Positions 1-9,706 are shown, counted from the stretch's first letter. The stretch is DNA of 64,000 bases from Sutcliffiella halmapala (GCF_002019665.1 NZ_KV917375.1:1534390-1598389), one strand, 5' to 3'. A program made the numbers and translations. Notes: generated by a model from the sequence alone, not told the origin.

Positions 1-2
1 CT

Positions 3-1127
3 CTGTCTTGGGAAACTTGGATTTATCAAGGATTAGCGGTTCTTGTAGTAGGTTGTCCATGTGCACTTGTTATATCTACTCCTATTTCAATAGTTACAGC
101 GATAGGCAATGCTGCACGTAATGGCGTACTAATTAAGGGTGGCGTCTATCTAGAAGAGGTCGGAAATATAAAAGCTATTGCCTTTGACAAAACTGGTACC
201 TTAACAGTGGGGAGTCCAGAAGTGACGGATGTGCATTCCTTTGAAATGGCAGAAGATAAGCTAGTAGCAATAACTGCAGTGCTTGAAAGTGGCTCGACAC
301 ATCCTTTAGCAGTTGCGATTATTAAGACTGCGGAAGAACGTGAAATAGACCTTGCTCAATTTAACTTAGAGAGTTTTGAATCAGTGACTGGCAAAGGGTT
401 AAAAGGGATGATTGACGGGAATGTATATCAAGTAGGTAGTCCGCAATGGTTCAGCACGGAAAATCATCCACATATAGAGCATCATTCTTCAATGATTGAG
501 CAGCTACAAATGCAAGGAAAGACGGTTGTTGTGGCTGGAAATGAGGAGCGGATTTTTGGATTAATTGGTATTAGGGATCAAGTAAGACACTCAAGCAAAA
601 AAGTAGTGAAGGAACTCAAGGAACTGGGTTTAAATGAAATAGTAATGTTGACAGGGGATAATGAAAAAACTGCTAATGCTATTGGCAAAGAAATTGGTTT
701 AAACCATGTTAAGGCGAATCTCTTGCCACAAGATAAATTACAGTTCATCAAGGATATACGTCAAAAGCAGCGGAATGTTGCAATGGTAGGTGACGGGATT
801 AATGATGCGCCCGCACTAGCTGCCTCCTCTGTAGGAATTGCAATGGGAGGAGCAGGAACAGACACCGCGCTTGAAACAGCTGATATTGCATTAATGGCGG
901 ATGATCTACAAAAGCTTCCTTTTACAATCAAGTTAAGTAGAAAAGCTTTAACGATTATTAAGCAAAATATTTCCTTTTCACTTGGATTAAAGATACTAGC
1001 TCTACTACTTGTTATTCCAGGCTGGCTAACACTATGGATCGCGATTTTTGCTGACATGGGTGCTACATTACTTGTTACCTTAAATAGTTTACGATTATTA
1101 AAAATAAAAGATGAAAATGAAAATTAA
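3..1127 (+). CDS. Heavy-metal translocating P1B-type ATPase, 5' truncated by window edge
   Basis: ATP-driven export pump for a soft metal such as Zn/Cd/Pb across the cytoplasmic membrane. The reading frame is open from base 3, so the metal-binding and first membrane domains lie outside the window. Visible in order: the intramembrane Cys-Pro-Cys motif (codons at 54-62), the phosphorylation motif DKTGT (Asp codon at 186), the nucleotide-binding loop TGDN, the hinge [10 protein letters not shown], and two C-terminal membrane helices ending in [19 protein letters not shown] with this C terminus is typical of CadA/ZntA/ZosA pumps rather than CopA, but the ligand-defining N terminus is absent, so the metal is inferred. 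Ends at a strong bidirectional hairpin. Confidence 0.93.
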   Translation: MSWETWIYQGLAVLVVGCPCALVISTPISIVTAIGNAARNGVLIKGGVYLEEVGNIKAIAFDKTGTLTVGSPEVTDVHSFEMAEDKLVAITAVLESGSTHPLAVAIIKTAEEREIDLAQFNLESFESVTGKGLKGMIDGNVYQVGSPQWFSTENHPHIEHHSSMIEQLQMQGKTVVVAGNEERIFGLIGIRDQVRHSSKKVVKELKELGLNEIVMLTGDNEKTANAIGKEIGLNHVKANLLPQDKLQFIKDIRQKQRNVAMVGDGINDAPALAASSVGIAMGGAGTDTALETADIALMADDLQKLPFTIKLSRKALTIIKQNISFSLGLKILALLLVIPGWLTLWIAIFADMGATLLVTLNSLRLLKIKDENEN

Positions 1128-1153
1128 GATGTTCTTCATTCTTATCTAAGCAA

Positions 1154-1190
1154 AGCAAAAGAGCCCAATGTTTTACTGGGCTCTTTTGCT
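1154..1190. terminator. Bidirectional terminator hairpin
   Basis: Perfect 14-bp stem (AGCAAAAGAGCCCA paired with TGGGCTCTTTTGCT) between the convergent metal ATPase and the MltG-like gene. Confidence 0.8.
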
Positions 1191-1220
1191 ATTATAACAA
1201 GCTTTAACTGTGTCATTGAA

Positions 1221-1730
1221 TTATTGTCTAATTAAAACTGCTGCAGCTTCTTCATGGGTCATGTTCTTTTTCAACTTGAAGGTACCAGCCCTTACACGAG
1301 TTGCTATATCTAAATCTTCTAGATATTTATCAAACTCATCAGCGTCTTTAATAACTCCGGCAGACTCTAAAAGTTCTGTTACTTCATAAGTTGCCATTCC
1401 ATCAGGAATTGTCACATTAAAAGGCTCGTTGGACTCTTCTTTTGGTTCTTCTTCTTCTTTTGGTTCTTCTTTAGGATCTTCCTCTTTTGGCTTTTCACCA
1501 GCGCTTGTTTCTTCCTTTTCTGCTGGTTTTTCCTCAGTTGTTCCTTCTTCTATGGAAGGAAGAAGAGCTTGATATTCTTCCTTTGTAAGTAGGTGCATAT
1601 TGTTTTCCTTAACATATGCACTTATTTCTGCCTCATCCAATGTGCTTGAGCTTACAATCGAATAAGCGACTCCCATAACCCCTGTTGCGAAAATAATTCC
1701 AATTGCGAATGCCCGTAAACTAGTTTTCAT
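1221..1730 (-). CDS. Membrane-anchored protein with acidic linker and MltG/YceG-like N-terminal domain
   Basis: 169 residues. A hydrophobic N terminus (residues about 7-26) acts as signal or anchor, so the rest is probably extracytoplasmic. Residues about 64-100 are a low-complexity Glu/Lys/Pro tract typical of a wall-spanning linker. The C-terminal ~65 residues (from NVTIPDGMATYEVTELL to GTFKLKKNMTHEEAAAVLIR) resemble the LysM-like first domain of endolytic transglycosylase MltG (IP-G---EI---L---GVI...G-Y-L---M---E-L). The catalytic MltG domain is absent. The start overlaps the end of the upstream minus-strand gene by 11 nt, suggesting translational coupling. Function unknown; a wall-binding or MltG-modulating role is inference. 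Confidence 0.75.
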   Translation of the reverse strand: MKTSLRAFAIGIIFATGVMGVAYSIVSSSTLDEAEISAYVKENNMHLLTKEEYQALLPSIEEGTTEEKPAEKEETSAGEKPKEEDPKEEPKEEEEPKEESNEPFNVTIPDGMATYEVTELLESAGVIKDADEFDKYLEDLDIATRVRAGTFKLKKNMTHEEAAAVLIRQ

Positions 1731-2103
1731 TGACTGGGTTCCCTTTCAACTTTGCTGATTGTAAAACACTTTCTACTTTTTCGATAGAAGTGGATGTGAA
1801 TTGTGAAATTTGGGAGGCAGTGTAGCCTTTTTTGAAAAGGGAGATTGTTACATCTTCTTGGCTTACATCTTGATGAGCATTCGTTTTTTCTTTAGGTTTT
1901 TTATTAGGTATAGGTGTTGCTCCAATTAGCAACTCTTCTTCTAACACTTTAATTTTTCTTTCTAGCTTATATTTATCCTGTACAACATCAAATGATAACT
2001 GTTCAACTTCTTCTTTAAGTTCAGAATATTTGTCGCCAACAAAGAAAGATAGTGCGATTAGACCAATAGCAATGGCCAATAATAGAATACTTACAATTAA
2101 CAT
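1720..2103 (-). CDS. SwrB/DUF6115-like membrane protein
   Basis: 127 residues: an N-terminal transmembrane helix (about 2-23), a charged coiled-coil stretch (about 28-60), a basic Lys/Pro linker and a C-terminal helix-turn-helix-like module (ISLFKKGYTASQISQFTSTSIEKVESVL). This layout matches the DUF6115/SwrB group, whose founder SwrB promotes flagellar basal-body activation in B. subtilis. No motility genes are in the window, so a motility role is not supported by context. First gene of a two-gene minus-strand operon with the MltG-like protein (11-nt overlap). Confidence 0.6.
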   Translation of the reverse strand: MLIVSILLLAIAIGLIALSFFVGDKYSELKEEVEQLSFDVVQDKYKLERKIKVLEEELLIGATPIPNKKPKEKTNAHQDVSQEDVTISLFKKGYTASQISQFTSTSIEKVESVLQSAKLKGNPVNEN

Positions 2104-2288
2104 ATTGTCACCTCATAAAAGTTTCTCTCTTTTTTATATCATAGTCATAAGAAAGGAACATACTTCTTCGACACTTTTTTTAAAAAAGTTTGACGTATTT
2201 GTGAATTATTCTGAGGAACGGTCATAAAAAATATGACTTTTTTATGAAGATTTTACAAAAAAGCTTAAAAGACGACAAATTTAGGCGG

Positions 2289-2318
2289 TTGTAGTAGGGA
2301 ATTTTTACATGATATGAT
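2289..2318 (+). promoter_or_regulatory. Probable sigma-A promoter of the DUF4912/GH57-GT4 operon
   Basis: TTGTAG at 2289 and TATGAT at 2313 separated by 18 nt, about 35 nt upstream of the first gene's start. Confidence 0.5.
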
Positions 2319-2353
2319 AAATGAAAGCCCATTTAATGTTGGAGGTAACAAAA

Positions 2354-2836
2354 GTGAAAGTAGTTAAAAATGCTTCTAAACCTGATCGGAAACAAGAGTA
2401 CCTCCATGTATGTAATTATAGTAGTGAACTATACTCTCACTGGAACATTCATGATTGGCGTTATAAGTTTGCTCATATGTTCAATCAAAAAGAACTTCAA
2501 TTCTTAACCATCAGAGTGATAGGTTGGCAGGAAAACGCTCAAAACATGATGGTGAATGCGAAATATACAGATATAATAGTAAATAAAGAAGTACAGGATC
2601 AATTTCTTCCAATACTGTCACACTTTCATGTCTGTATTGTAGAAATTGGATTAGGCGATGGAGATAATTTTTTCCCTATAATGCAATCTAAAAAGCTTTA
2701 TCTTTATGATGCGAAGGAAGATGATAGAAGTTTTCTTCTTCATCAATGTAAGTGGAACTCTTGTTACCTCGATCAAAAAAAATCGTATTCGCAATTTTCG
2801 ACATACACATATTATGAAAACCTGGGAGGGGAATAG
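2354..2836 (+). CDS. DUF4912 domain protein
   Basis: 160 residues from a GTG start at 2354, chosen because GGAGG lies 8 nt upstream; an in-frame ATG at 2321 has no Shine-Dalgarno site. The body matches DUF4912: a YLHVCNYSSELYSHWNI start, a central VIGWQENAQNMMVN strand, and a FHVCIVEIGLGDGDNFFPIMQSKKLYLYD end. DUF4912 proteins have no established biochemical role and often sit beside glycan genes. The next gene begins 2 nt after the stop, so the two are co-translated. Probably a carbohydrate-binding or assembly partner of the downstream glycosyltransferase (inference). Confidence 0.8.
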   Translation: MKVVKNASKPDRKQEYLHVCNYSSELYSHWNIHDWRYKFAHMFNQKELQFLTIRVIGWQENAQNMMVNAKYTDIIVNKEVQDQFLPILSHFHVCIVEIGLGDGDNFFPIMQSKKLYLYDAKEDDRSFLLHQCKWNSCYLDQKKSYSQFSTYTYYENLGGE

Positions 2837-2837
2837 T

Positions 2838-5501
2838 GTGAACAAAACCAATATGATGTTAAGTCTACAAGCACACTTTCCTGTGATTCACAAGGATGAT
2901 TTTCATCTGGAACAACAATTTTTTGAACGTTTAAGCAATATCTACCTTCCAATTCTCTCCCATATCAGAAACCACCTTTTAAAAGAGCCGATAACAATGG
3001 CTTTTTCCCCTTCCTTTCTAGAAGTCCTATCTAACGTTCGCCTGATGAAGCGCTATTATACATACTTGCAGAAAAAACAAGCACTTATAGAAAATCAGTG
3101 GGTACAATCACAACAAATAAAAGAAAAAGCTATTTTTTTCTTTTATAGAACTAAAATAAAAAAACTAATGGAATTTTTTTTAGAATGTGAAGGGGAATTC
3201 ATCCTGATTCTCAAAGATTACATTAATACTGGAAGAATAGTGGCTGTTAGTAGTTCTGGTGCTTACTTCCCTTTTATTCAATCAAAAGAAGGACTACAAC
3301 TTCATGTGGAATTGTCTGTGAATGCCTTTGAAAAGCATCTCGGTTTTTCACCAAAAGGTTTTTGGAGTCCTTATGGTGTTTATTCGATTACATTAGATAA
3401 GCTTCTCTCGGATAAAGGTATCGAGTACGCCTATATTAGTGAACAAATAATAAGCGGCCAGTCAAGGGAAGTGAAAGATCCAGTCGTTTCTCCACATGGA
3501 TTATTATTAATTCCACATGCAACAAATTTAATAGATTTAGTGATCGGGGAAAAAGGTTATCAAACAGGTGATAATTATCTTGATCCTTTCTCGGATATTG
3601 CCTACGAAAGAAAGTGGGATGAACTGAAGAATTTCACAATATGGGAGGATTTTCGAGCACCTACAGGCTTAAAGCTAAGACAAAAGGGAAAGGGAAGCCG
3701 TACTGCTACTTGGTACGATGTAGAAACCGCACGAGAATGCTTAGATAAACATGCTAATCATTTTATGGAACAACTCGAAATAGTACGGAACGAAGAAGTT
3801 CTTTCTATCAATCTATCACTATATCAACTTGGTAATGACTGGTTGGAAGCTCCTTATTTTCTACAATTAATAATGAATAAAGTTATTACAAGAAATTCTT
3901 TCGAATGGATAACACCAGAACATCTAATTACGAAGAAATCCAGCTTCTCTTCCCTTTCATCTTTCTCACAAAAGGGTTGGTGGAGCACCATCAATCCGAA
4001 AGCATATTTTTCAGAGAAGTCTCAAGAGATGTTTCGCGAGCTAGTGAAAATGGAACAAAGCTTAAAGATAGAAGTAAACGGCGGCAAGAGTGAATGTGCA
4101 AAGCACTGGTTAATGGCAAATGATTACGCCTTGTTAAAGAGTAGCAATCAAGATGTGGTAAAGCGTTTTTATGTATATAAGGACTCCTTCTATTCAGACT
4201 TAAAACAACCTATTATGGAAAACAATCTAACAATTTTTAATTTTCCAATCAATCCAGATGTATTCTATTCCACTAATAAGACTCATAATCATTTGATACG
4301 AGAAGAAAAAAAGACGGGAAAGCAACGGATATTAATGCTTTCCTGGGAGTATCCTCCTTCTGTTATGGGGGGACTAGGTAAGCATGTTAGGGAACTGTCG
4401 AAAGCTTTATCAATGGAAGGGTATGATGTGAGTGTGCTAACGCCTAGTTTTATTGGTGCCCCTTCTTATGAAAGAATAGATAATACTTATGTTTATCGAG
4501 TGAAGGAATTTTATCAAACAAATGATGACTTTCACCATTATGTCGCAAGGTTTAACTTGAATATGGTAGAGCTAGCCATAGAGCTTCATCGTCAACGGAG
4601 CTTTGATATCGTTCATGCACATGATTGGATGGTAGGTTTGGCGGCGAGGTCCATTAAAGAGGCACTCTCATTACCATTAATTACAACCATTCACGCTTTA
4701 GAAATAGGACGTATTCAAGGTAATCAAATGTCACAAATGCAGCAGAAAACGTATCATCAAGAAAAACAACTAATGATGGAATCAGATATAATTATTGTGT
4801 GTAGCTCCTATATGGAAGAGGTACTACATCGGGAATATGCTTTTCGAAAAGAAAAGGTGCATGTTATTCCTAATGGCGTGGGAGAGATCCCATATGAGAG
4901 AGCTAATGAAAGTATCCAAAGGTTACTAAATAAATATGACTATAATCATCTAGTCCTTTCATTAGGAAGAATCGTTCTCGAAAAAGGGTTTGATACCTTC
5001 ATACAAGCAGCGGTTATCATCTTAGAAAGCTATCCGAAATGTTTATTTATAATAGGTGGAAAAGGCCCGTTGTTAGTTAAGTTTCGGGAACAAGTCGCTA
5101 ACCTTGGCTTGGAAAACTCGATTATGTTTATTGGTTTTTTACATGAACATGAAAAAGCATATTTGTTGCATCAATGTGACATGTTAGTTGTTCCAAGTCA
5201 CTATGAGCCTTTTGGGATAGTTGCGTTAGAAGGAATGATTGCAGCCAAACCAGTTATCGTTTCAAAAACCGGTGGATTAGCTTCTATTGTGGAAGAAGAG
5301 CATTCTGGCTTGCTTTTTGAGTCGGGTGTTACTAAGCAGTTAGTGAGTAAAATCGAAAGGCTCATTGAGAATCCGGAAGTTGGAAAAAGGTTAGGAAAGA
5401 ACGCGAAGAAAATCGTGAAACAAAAATATAGTTGGGAAGATGTAAGAAGAAAAACAGTAGCAATCTACGACATGACAATCACTACTTCTTCCGTCCAATA
5501 G
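2838..5501 (+). CDS. GH57 (DUF1957-like) - GT4 fusion protein
   Basis: 887 residues from GTG 2838, which follows GGGAGGGG and lies 2 nt after the previous stop. Residues about 8-390 resemble the GH57 alpha-glucan branching barrel; from about 498 ([21 protein letters not shown]) a complete GT4 glycosyltransferase follows, with the E-x7-E nucleotide-sugar motif EPFGIVALE (Glu790, Glu798). By eye, the GH57 motif normally reading GFWLPEC is GFWSPYG here (Tyr179 at the nucleophile position), and the acid/base region reads [12 protein letters not shown] (Asn325 at the Asp position). The hydrolase half may therefore be inactive while the transferase looks intact. Likely role: synthesis of an alpha-glucan or other polysaccharide. 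Confidence 0.85.
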   Translation: MNKTNMMLSLQAHFPVIHKDDFHLEQQFFERLSNIYLPILSHIRNHLLKEPITMAFSPSFLEVLSNVRLMKRYYTYLQKKQALIENQWVQSQQIKEKAIFFFYRTKIKKLMEFFLECEGEFILILKDYINTGRIVAVSSSGAYFPFIQSKEGLQLHVELSVNAFEKHLGFSPKGFWSPYGVYSITLDKLLSDKGIEYAYISEQIISGQSREVKDPVVSPHGLLLIPHATNLIDLVIGEKGYQTGDNYLDPFSDIAYERKWDELKNFTIWEDFRAPTGLKLRQKGKGSRTATWYDVETARECLDKHANHFMEQLEIVRNEEVLSINLSLYQLGNDWLEAPYFLQLIMNKVITRNSFEWITPEHLITKKSSFSSLSSFSQKGWWSTINPKAYFSEKSQEMFRELVKMEQSLKIEVNGGKSECAKHWLMANDYALLKSSNQDVVKRFYVYKDSFYSDLKQPIMENNLTIFNFPINPDVFYSTNKTHNHLIREEKKTGKQRILMLSWEYPPSVMGGLGKHVRELSKALSMEGYDVSVLTPSFIGAPSYERIDNTYVYRVKEFYQTNDDFHHYVARFNLNMVELAIELHRQRSFDIVHAHDWMVGLAARSIKEALSLPLITTIHALEIGRIQGNQMSQMQQKTYHQEKQLMMESDIIIVCSSYMEEVLHREYAFRKEKVHVIPNGVGEIPYERANESIQRLLNKYDYNHLVLSLGRIVLEKGFDTFIQAAVIILESYPKCLFIIGGKGPLLVKFREQVANLGLENSIMFIGFLHEHEKAYLLHQCDMLVVPSHYEPFGIVALEGMIAAKPVIVSKTGGLASIVEEEHSGLLFESGVTKQLVSKIERLIENPEVGKRLGKNAKKIVKQKYSWEDVRRKTVAIYDMTITTSSVQ

Positions 5502-5515
5502 GAGGGATTATTACT

Positions 5516-6346
5516 ATGAAGGCAGTTATTTTAGCAGGAGGAAAGGGATCACGCCTGTTGCCATTAACGAAAAAACTACCTAAGCCGCTAGTGCCTTTAT
5601 TAAACAAACCTGTGATGGAATATAGTATCGAGCTGCTTAAGAAGCATGGCATTACAGATATTATTGTGACGCTTCAATACTTAGGTGATAAGATTATGAG
5701 CTACTTTGGTGACGGATCGAAATGGGGAGTGAACCTTACCTATCAAATAGAAGATTTTGCATTAGGTACAGCAGGAAGTGTAAAAAACACGGAGCAATTA
5801 TTAGATGAACCTTTTATCGTAATTAGTGGTGATGCTCTAACAGACTTTGACCTAATTGACGGCTTAGTGTTTCACCTTCAAAAAAGAGCGCTGCTGACTG
5901 TCTTTATGAAAGAGGTAAAAAATCCAACTAAATTCGGCATCATCCAAACAAATGATGATGGCCAAATCCAAAGGTTTTTGGAAAAGCCTCAAAAAGAGCA
6001 AGAATTCAGCAGAGTAGTGAATACAGGTATTTATATAGTAGACCCCTTAGTCCTAAGCTTTATGGAAAAAGATAAGCCTTATGATTTTAGTAAAGAGATA
6101 TTTCCTAAGTTAATCGAAAATAATATGGGGCTCTATGGATACAAATCTAAAGGATACTGGAAAGATATTGGGAGTCATGAAGACTATCGTCAAGCCCAAT
6201 ATGATATGTTAGAACATAAGATTCAAGTTCCAGTTATGGAAGAAGAAGTGATGCCTAAACTTTGGGTAGGTAAAAATGTGAAGTATGTAAAAGGATCAAA
6301 TTTAAAGGTGACAAACAGAAAAGATGCTTCGCTGATAAAAGTATAA
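5516..6346 (+). CDS. Sugar-1-phosphate nucleotidyltransferase, C-terminally short
   Basis: 276 residues from ATG 5516, preceded by AGGAGGG. Makes an NDP-sugar from a sugar 1-phosphate and NTP. Visible are the signature [13 protein letters not shown], the [19 protein letters not shown] substrate loop, the metal-binding [14 protein letters not shown], and [13 protein letters not shown] at the end of the Rossmann domain. A left-handed beta-helix normally follows; only the start of one ([13 protein letters not shown]) is present before the stop. It lies 14 nt after the GH57-GT4 gene and probably supplies its donor sugar (inference). Substrate (glucose or mannose; UDP, ADP or GDP) cannot be decided from sequence. 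Confidence 0.85.
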   Translation: MKAVILAGGKGSRLLPLTKKLPKPLVPLLNKPVMEYSIELLKKHGITDIIVTLQYLGDKIMSYFGDGSKWGVNLTYQIEDFALGTAGSVKNTEQLLDEPFIVISGDALTDFDLIDGLVFHLQKRALLTVFMKEVKNPTKFGIIQTNDDGQIQRFLEKPQKEQEFSRVVNTGIYIVDPLVLSFMEKDKPYDFSKEIFPKLIENNMGLYGYKSKGYWKDIGSHEDYRQAQYDMLEHKIQVPVMEEEVMPKLWVGKNVKYVKGSNLKVTNRKDASLIKV

Positions 6347-6363
6347 GTATAAATAGAACAAAA

Positions 6364-6398
6364 AAAATAAGCAGACAGGAAATCCTGCTGCTTATTTT
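6364..6398. terminator. Bidirectional terminator between the sugar operon and rpmG
   Basis: AAAATAAGCAG paired with CTGCTTATTTT around an inner CAGGA/TCCTG stem; it overlaps the rpmG stop codon. Confidence 0.8.
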
Positions 6399-6541
6399 GT
6401 TTCACGGTGAACTGTTACTTTTTTCAATCTTGGGCTATATTTTTTAAGCTCAAGACGATCTGGGTTATTACGTTTATTTTTAGTAGTAATATAGTTACGA
6501 TCTCCAGTTTCAGTACAAGCTAAAGTTACATTTACGCGCAT
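6392..6541 (-). CDS. rpmG: 50S ribosomal protein L33
   Basis: 49 residues, beginning [19 protein letters not shown] and ending [14 protein letters not shown], which is diagnostic for L33 of the large ribosomal subunit. Start is supported by GGAGGG upstream on the minus strand. Only a single Cys (Cys9) is present and the four-Cys zinc ribbon is missing, so this is the zinc-independent (C-minus) form. Its position next to yqgN matches B. subtilis rpmGA. Confidence 0.96.
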   Translation of the reverse strand: MRVNVTLACTETGDRNYITTKNKRNNPDRLELKKYSPRLKKVTVHRETK

Positions 6542-6767
6542 CATTATCCCTCCAAACATATAAAGCATTCAATTCAGACCTTACTATAATATCACTTATT
6601 TTTTATGAATTCCAGTCTTTTTTAGCGCATGGGAAATTTTTAAAGTAAATCGGTAGAATTCCTAGCGATTCATTAGAACGAAAGTGCGATTCTTGGTATA
6701 TTTTAATTAGAAAACCACACTAAAAATCATGCTAACTTTAAATGGAGTCATTTAAAACAGATACCAA

Positions 6768-6987
6768 GATCAACAGGGCGTTAAGGGGGACGCTGTATTT
6801 AAAGTGATGTTTAACACCGTCCCCCCTGTTGATTGGAGTGCAAGGTGAGAGACTCCTGCGGGAAGTAGCGTTTTGTGGAGACCCCGCAGGCAAGCCGAGG
6901 AGGCTCCACAAGCGCCCCGCGATCGCTGCCACCTGGCACGGAAATCTACAGGGCGTTCAAAGGTCTCACCGTATTTTCAGGATAGCC
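6768..6987 (+). repeat. Dispersed GC-rich palindromic repeat, copy 1 (composite)
   Basis: The gap between rpmG and yqgN (6542-7026) is mostly filled by this element. The core begins CCCTGTTGATTG (6824), contains GACTCCTGCGGGAAGTAGCG, CCCCGCAGG and CCGAGGAGGCTC, and closes with CACCTGGCACGGAAATCTAC plus a tail GTATTTTCAGG. The ends of the core pair over about 24 bp. Left of the core, 6768-6800 resembles a second copy of the tail (ATCAACAGGGCGTTAAG...CTGTATTT), so the copy looks like a tail plus a full unit. High GC against the AT-rich surroundings. Also at 25168 and 61346. Confidence 0.9.
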
Positions 6988-7026
6988 CAATAAATAGAAT
7001 TAGTACCCGATAGGAGTGTTAACAAA

Positions 7027-7599
7027 ATGAACAAAGGAAGTTTACGACAGGAAATGAAAGCAACCTTGGCTACCATATCCAAGGAACAATATACATATGC
7101 CTCCAAAAAAATACAAGAAGCCCTTTATGCAACAAAAGAATGGCAACAGGCAACTATTATTGGCGTCACAGTTTCAAGAGTACCCGAAGTTTCTACAAAA
7201 GCAATCATCGAACAAGCATGGCAAGAAAACAAAAAGATTGTAGTACCAAAATGCTTTCCAGCAGATAAGAGCATGGAGTTTTATTTTTTGGAAAACCTTC
7301 ATGACTTAGAAACCGTTTACTTTGGATTAAAAGAACCAAATCCAGCAACCTCTCTATTATGCGAAAAAGCTAGGATTAATCTTATGTTAGTTCCAGGAGT
7401 GGTATTTGATATAAGGGGATATCGGATAGGCTTTGGAGGGGGATATTATGATAGGTATTTAGAAGACTTTAACGGGGAAAAAATCTCTTTAGCTTTTGAA
7501 GAACAGGTGAAGAAGGAAATTCCATATGATGCCTATGATATCCCAGTAAACAAATTAATAACGAATGAGGAAATCTATGAATGTCATACTAGAAAATGA
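7027..7599 (+). CDS. yqgN: 5-formyltetrahydrofolate cyclo-ligase
   Basis: 190 residues. Converts 5-formyl-THF to 5,10-methenyl-THF using ATP in the cytosol. Features include an N-terminal basic LRQEMKATL stretch, VPKCFP, NLMLVPGVVFDIRGYRIGFGGGYYDRYL (the FGxGGGYYDR signature region) and a C-terminal PYDAYDIPVNKLITNEEIYEC. Start has GGAGTG 9 nt upstream. The next gene (DUF92) starts within its 3' end, so the two are coupled. Place next to rpmG equals yqgN of B. subtilis. Confidence 0.95.
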   Translation: MNKGSLRQEMKATLATISKEQYTYASKKIQEALYATKEWQQATIIGVTVSRVPEVSTKAIIEQAWQENKKIVVPKCFPADKSMEFYFLENLHDLETVYFGLKEPNPATSLLCEKARINLMLVPGVVFDIRGYRIGFGGGYYDRYLEDFNGEKISLAFEEQVKKEIPYDAYDIPVNKLITNEEIYECHTRK

Positions 7600-8374
7600 A
7601 GTAATTCTCTTAGTCAGTTTAGTTCTTCTTGCATGGATGGGGTATAAATTCAGAGCACTATCTCTATCTGGTGCTTTTGGAACCTTCGTAGTTGGAGTAT
7701 TGATTGTTATTGGATTTAAAGGTGAGGGACTTATCTTAATTGGTGCTTTTTTTATTTCCTCCAGCTTTTGGAGCAAATTTAGCAAAAAGAAAAAAACAAA
7801 AACAGTGGATTTACAGGAAAAGGGCTCACAAAGAGATATTATCCAAGTATTTGCTAATGGTGGAGTTCCTGCCGGTTTTAGTTTGGGCTTTTTCTTCTTT
7901 CCGTCAGAAGCATGGTTAGTTGGTTTCATAACAGCAATCGCGGTGGCAAATTCCGACACGTGGGCTTCAGAAATTGGTGTCTTAAGCAAGAAAAAGCCTA
8001 TTTCCATAAAGACCTTAACTCCAGTGGAGAGTGGACAATCGGGAGCAATAAGTGGTCTCGGTACAGCTGCTGCAGTAGTAGGATCTGCTTTTATCGCAGT
8101 TATAAGCATGTTCCTCTGGGAAGAGATAACGTGGTCAATGTTAGTTGTGATTACCTTATTAGGGATAATTGGTTGTTTTGTTGATACGGTGATTGGAGCA
8201 TCTCTTCAGGCTATTTACCAATGTCAAAATTGTGGGAAAGTAGTGGAGAGGAAATTTCACTGCGAACAAGCTACAACGTTAATAAAAGGTGTCACTCTCG
8301 TTAATAATGATGTAGTGAACATTTGCTCCATTTTAATCGTTACAACCCTTGCATGGGTTCTTTATTGGGTTTAA
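7577..8374 (+). CDS. DUF92 family integral membrane protein
   Basis: 265 residues with about six hydrophobic helices. Start taken at ATG 7577 (GAGG 7 nt upstream) rather than ATG 7565; it overlaps yqgN by 23 nt. Family signature: NSDTWASEIGVLSKKKP, followed by VESGQSGAISGLGT, and GCFVDTVIGASLQAIYQC with CxxC...C near the C terminus. DUF92 includes phytyl-phosphate kinases of plants and cyanobacteria, so a CTP-dependent polyprenyl-phosphate kinase role is possible, but the Bacillus members are uncharacterised. Confidence 0.85.
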   Translation: MNVILENEVILLVSLVLLAWMGYKFRALSLSGAFGTFVVGVLIVIGFKGEGLILIGAFFISSSFWSKFSKKKKTKTVDLQEKGSQRDIIQVFANGGVPAGFSLGFFFFPSEAWLVGFITAIAVANSDTWASEIGVLSKKKPISIKTLTPVESGQSGAISGLGTAAAVVGSAFIAVISMFLWEEITWSMLVVITLLGIIGCFVDTVIGASLQAIYQCQNCGKVVERKFHCEQATTLIKGVTLVNNDVVNICSILIVTTLAWVLYWV

Positions 8375-8400
8375 GTAATTTGTCATAGAATAGATACATA

Positions 8401-8418
8401 TTGCTCACTACTTCACAA
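8401..8418 (+). promoter_or_regulatory. Candidate Rex operator upstream of ldh
   Basis: TTGCTCACTACTTCACAA has a perfect right half (TTCACAA) and a degenerate left half compared with TTGTGAA-N4-TTCACAA. It lies just before a TATAAT at 8429-8434, and about 60 nt before the ldh start, so bound Rex would block the promoter. Rex control of ldh by the NADH/NAD ratio is established in Bacillus; here it is inferred. Confidence 0.5.
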
Positions 8419-8460
8419 ACTTTTGTTTTATAATTAAATTGTAGATTAAACCTTGTTTAG

Positions 8461-9420
<960 letters not shown>

Positions 9421-9427
9421 TTTATTT

Positions 9428-9465
9428 CAGAAAAAACATGTCTAAAATTGGGCATGTTTTTTCTG
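9428..9465 (+). terminator. ldh terminator
   Basis: CAGAAAAAACATG paired with CATGTTTTTTCTG across a 12-nt loop, ending in a T-rich tract. Confidence 0.85.
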
Positions 9466-9499
9466 TATTTGATGCATGATAAAAGCAGGAGGGATGATA

Positions 9500-9679
9500 A
9501 TGGGATTTTTAATAAGATTAATACTTATCACCGCAGGTACATATGCGATTTATCAAAGACGTTACAAGATCTTAAACTATATTTTAGGAATTAGCTCTAT
9601 TCGGAGATTTGTCGTGGCATTTGGAATGGATATTCCGTTTGTTCGAGATCGTTTTTTGCAGACGGTCTTCCGAGGGTAG
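9500..9679 (+). CDS. Small hydrophobic protein at the yqgO position
   Basis: 59 residues from ATG 9500 (CAGGAGGG upstream): MGFLIRLILITAGTYAIYQRRYKILNYILG..., with one N-terminal membrane helix and a basic, partly hydrophobic remainder ending FVRDRFLQTVFRG. It sits where yqgO is in B. subtilis, before gluP. No known domain recognised; a small membrane protein of unknown function. Confidence 0.7.
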   Translation: MGFLIRLILITAGTYAIYQRRYKILNYILGISSIRRFVVAFGMDIPFVRDRFLQTVFRG

Positions 9680-9706
9680 TATTATGCAACTTGAAAGAAA
9701 ATGAAA

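Noticed and set aside
2321-2353. ATG 2321 as start of the DUF4912 gene
   Set aside because: No ribosome site upstream and it lies at the -10/+1 of the probable promoter; GTG 2354 has GGAGG at proper spacing.
6768-6987. Insertion sequence at the dispersed repeats
   Set aside because: No transposase frame and no target-site duplication could be recognised; the copies are under 250 bp.
7555-8109. 184-codon minus-strand ORF
   Set aside because: Antisense shadow of the DUF92 gene, whose membrane helices and family motifs are convincing.
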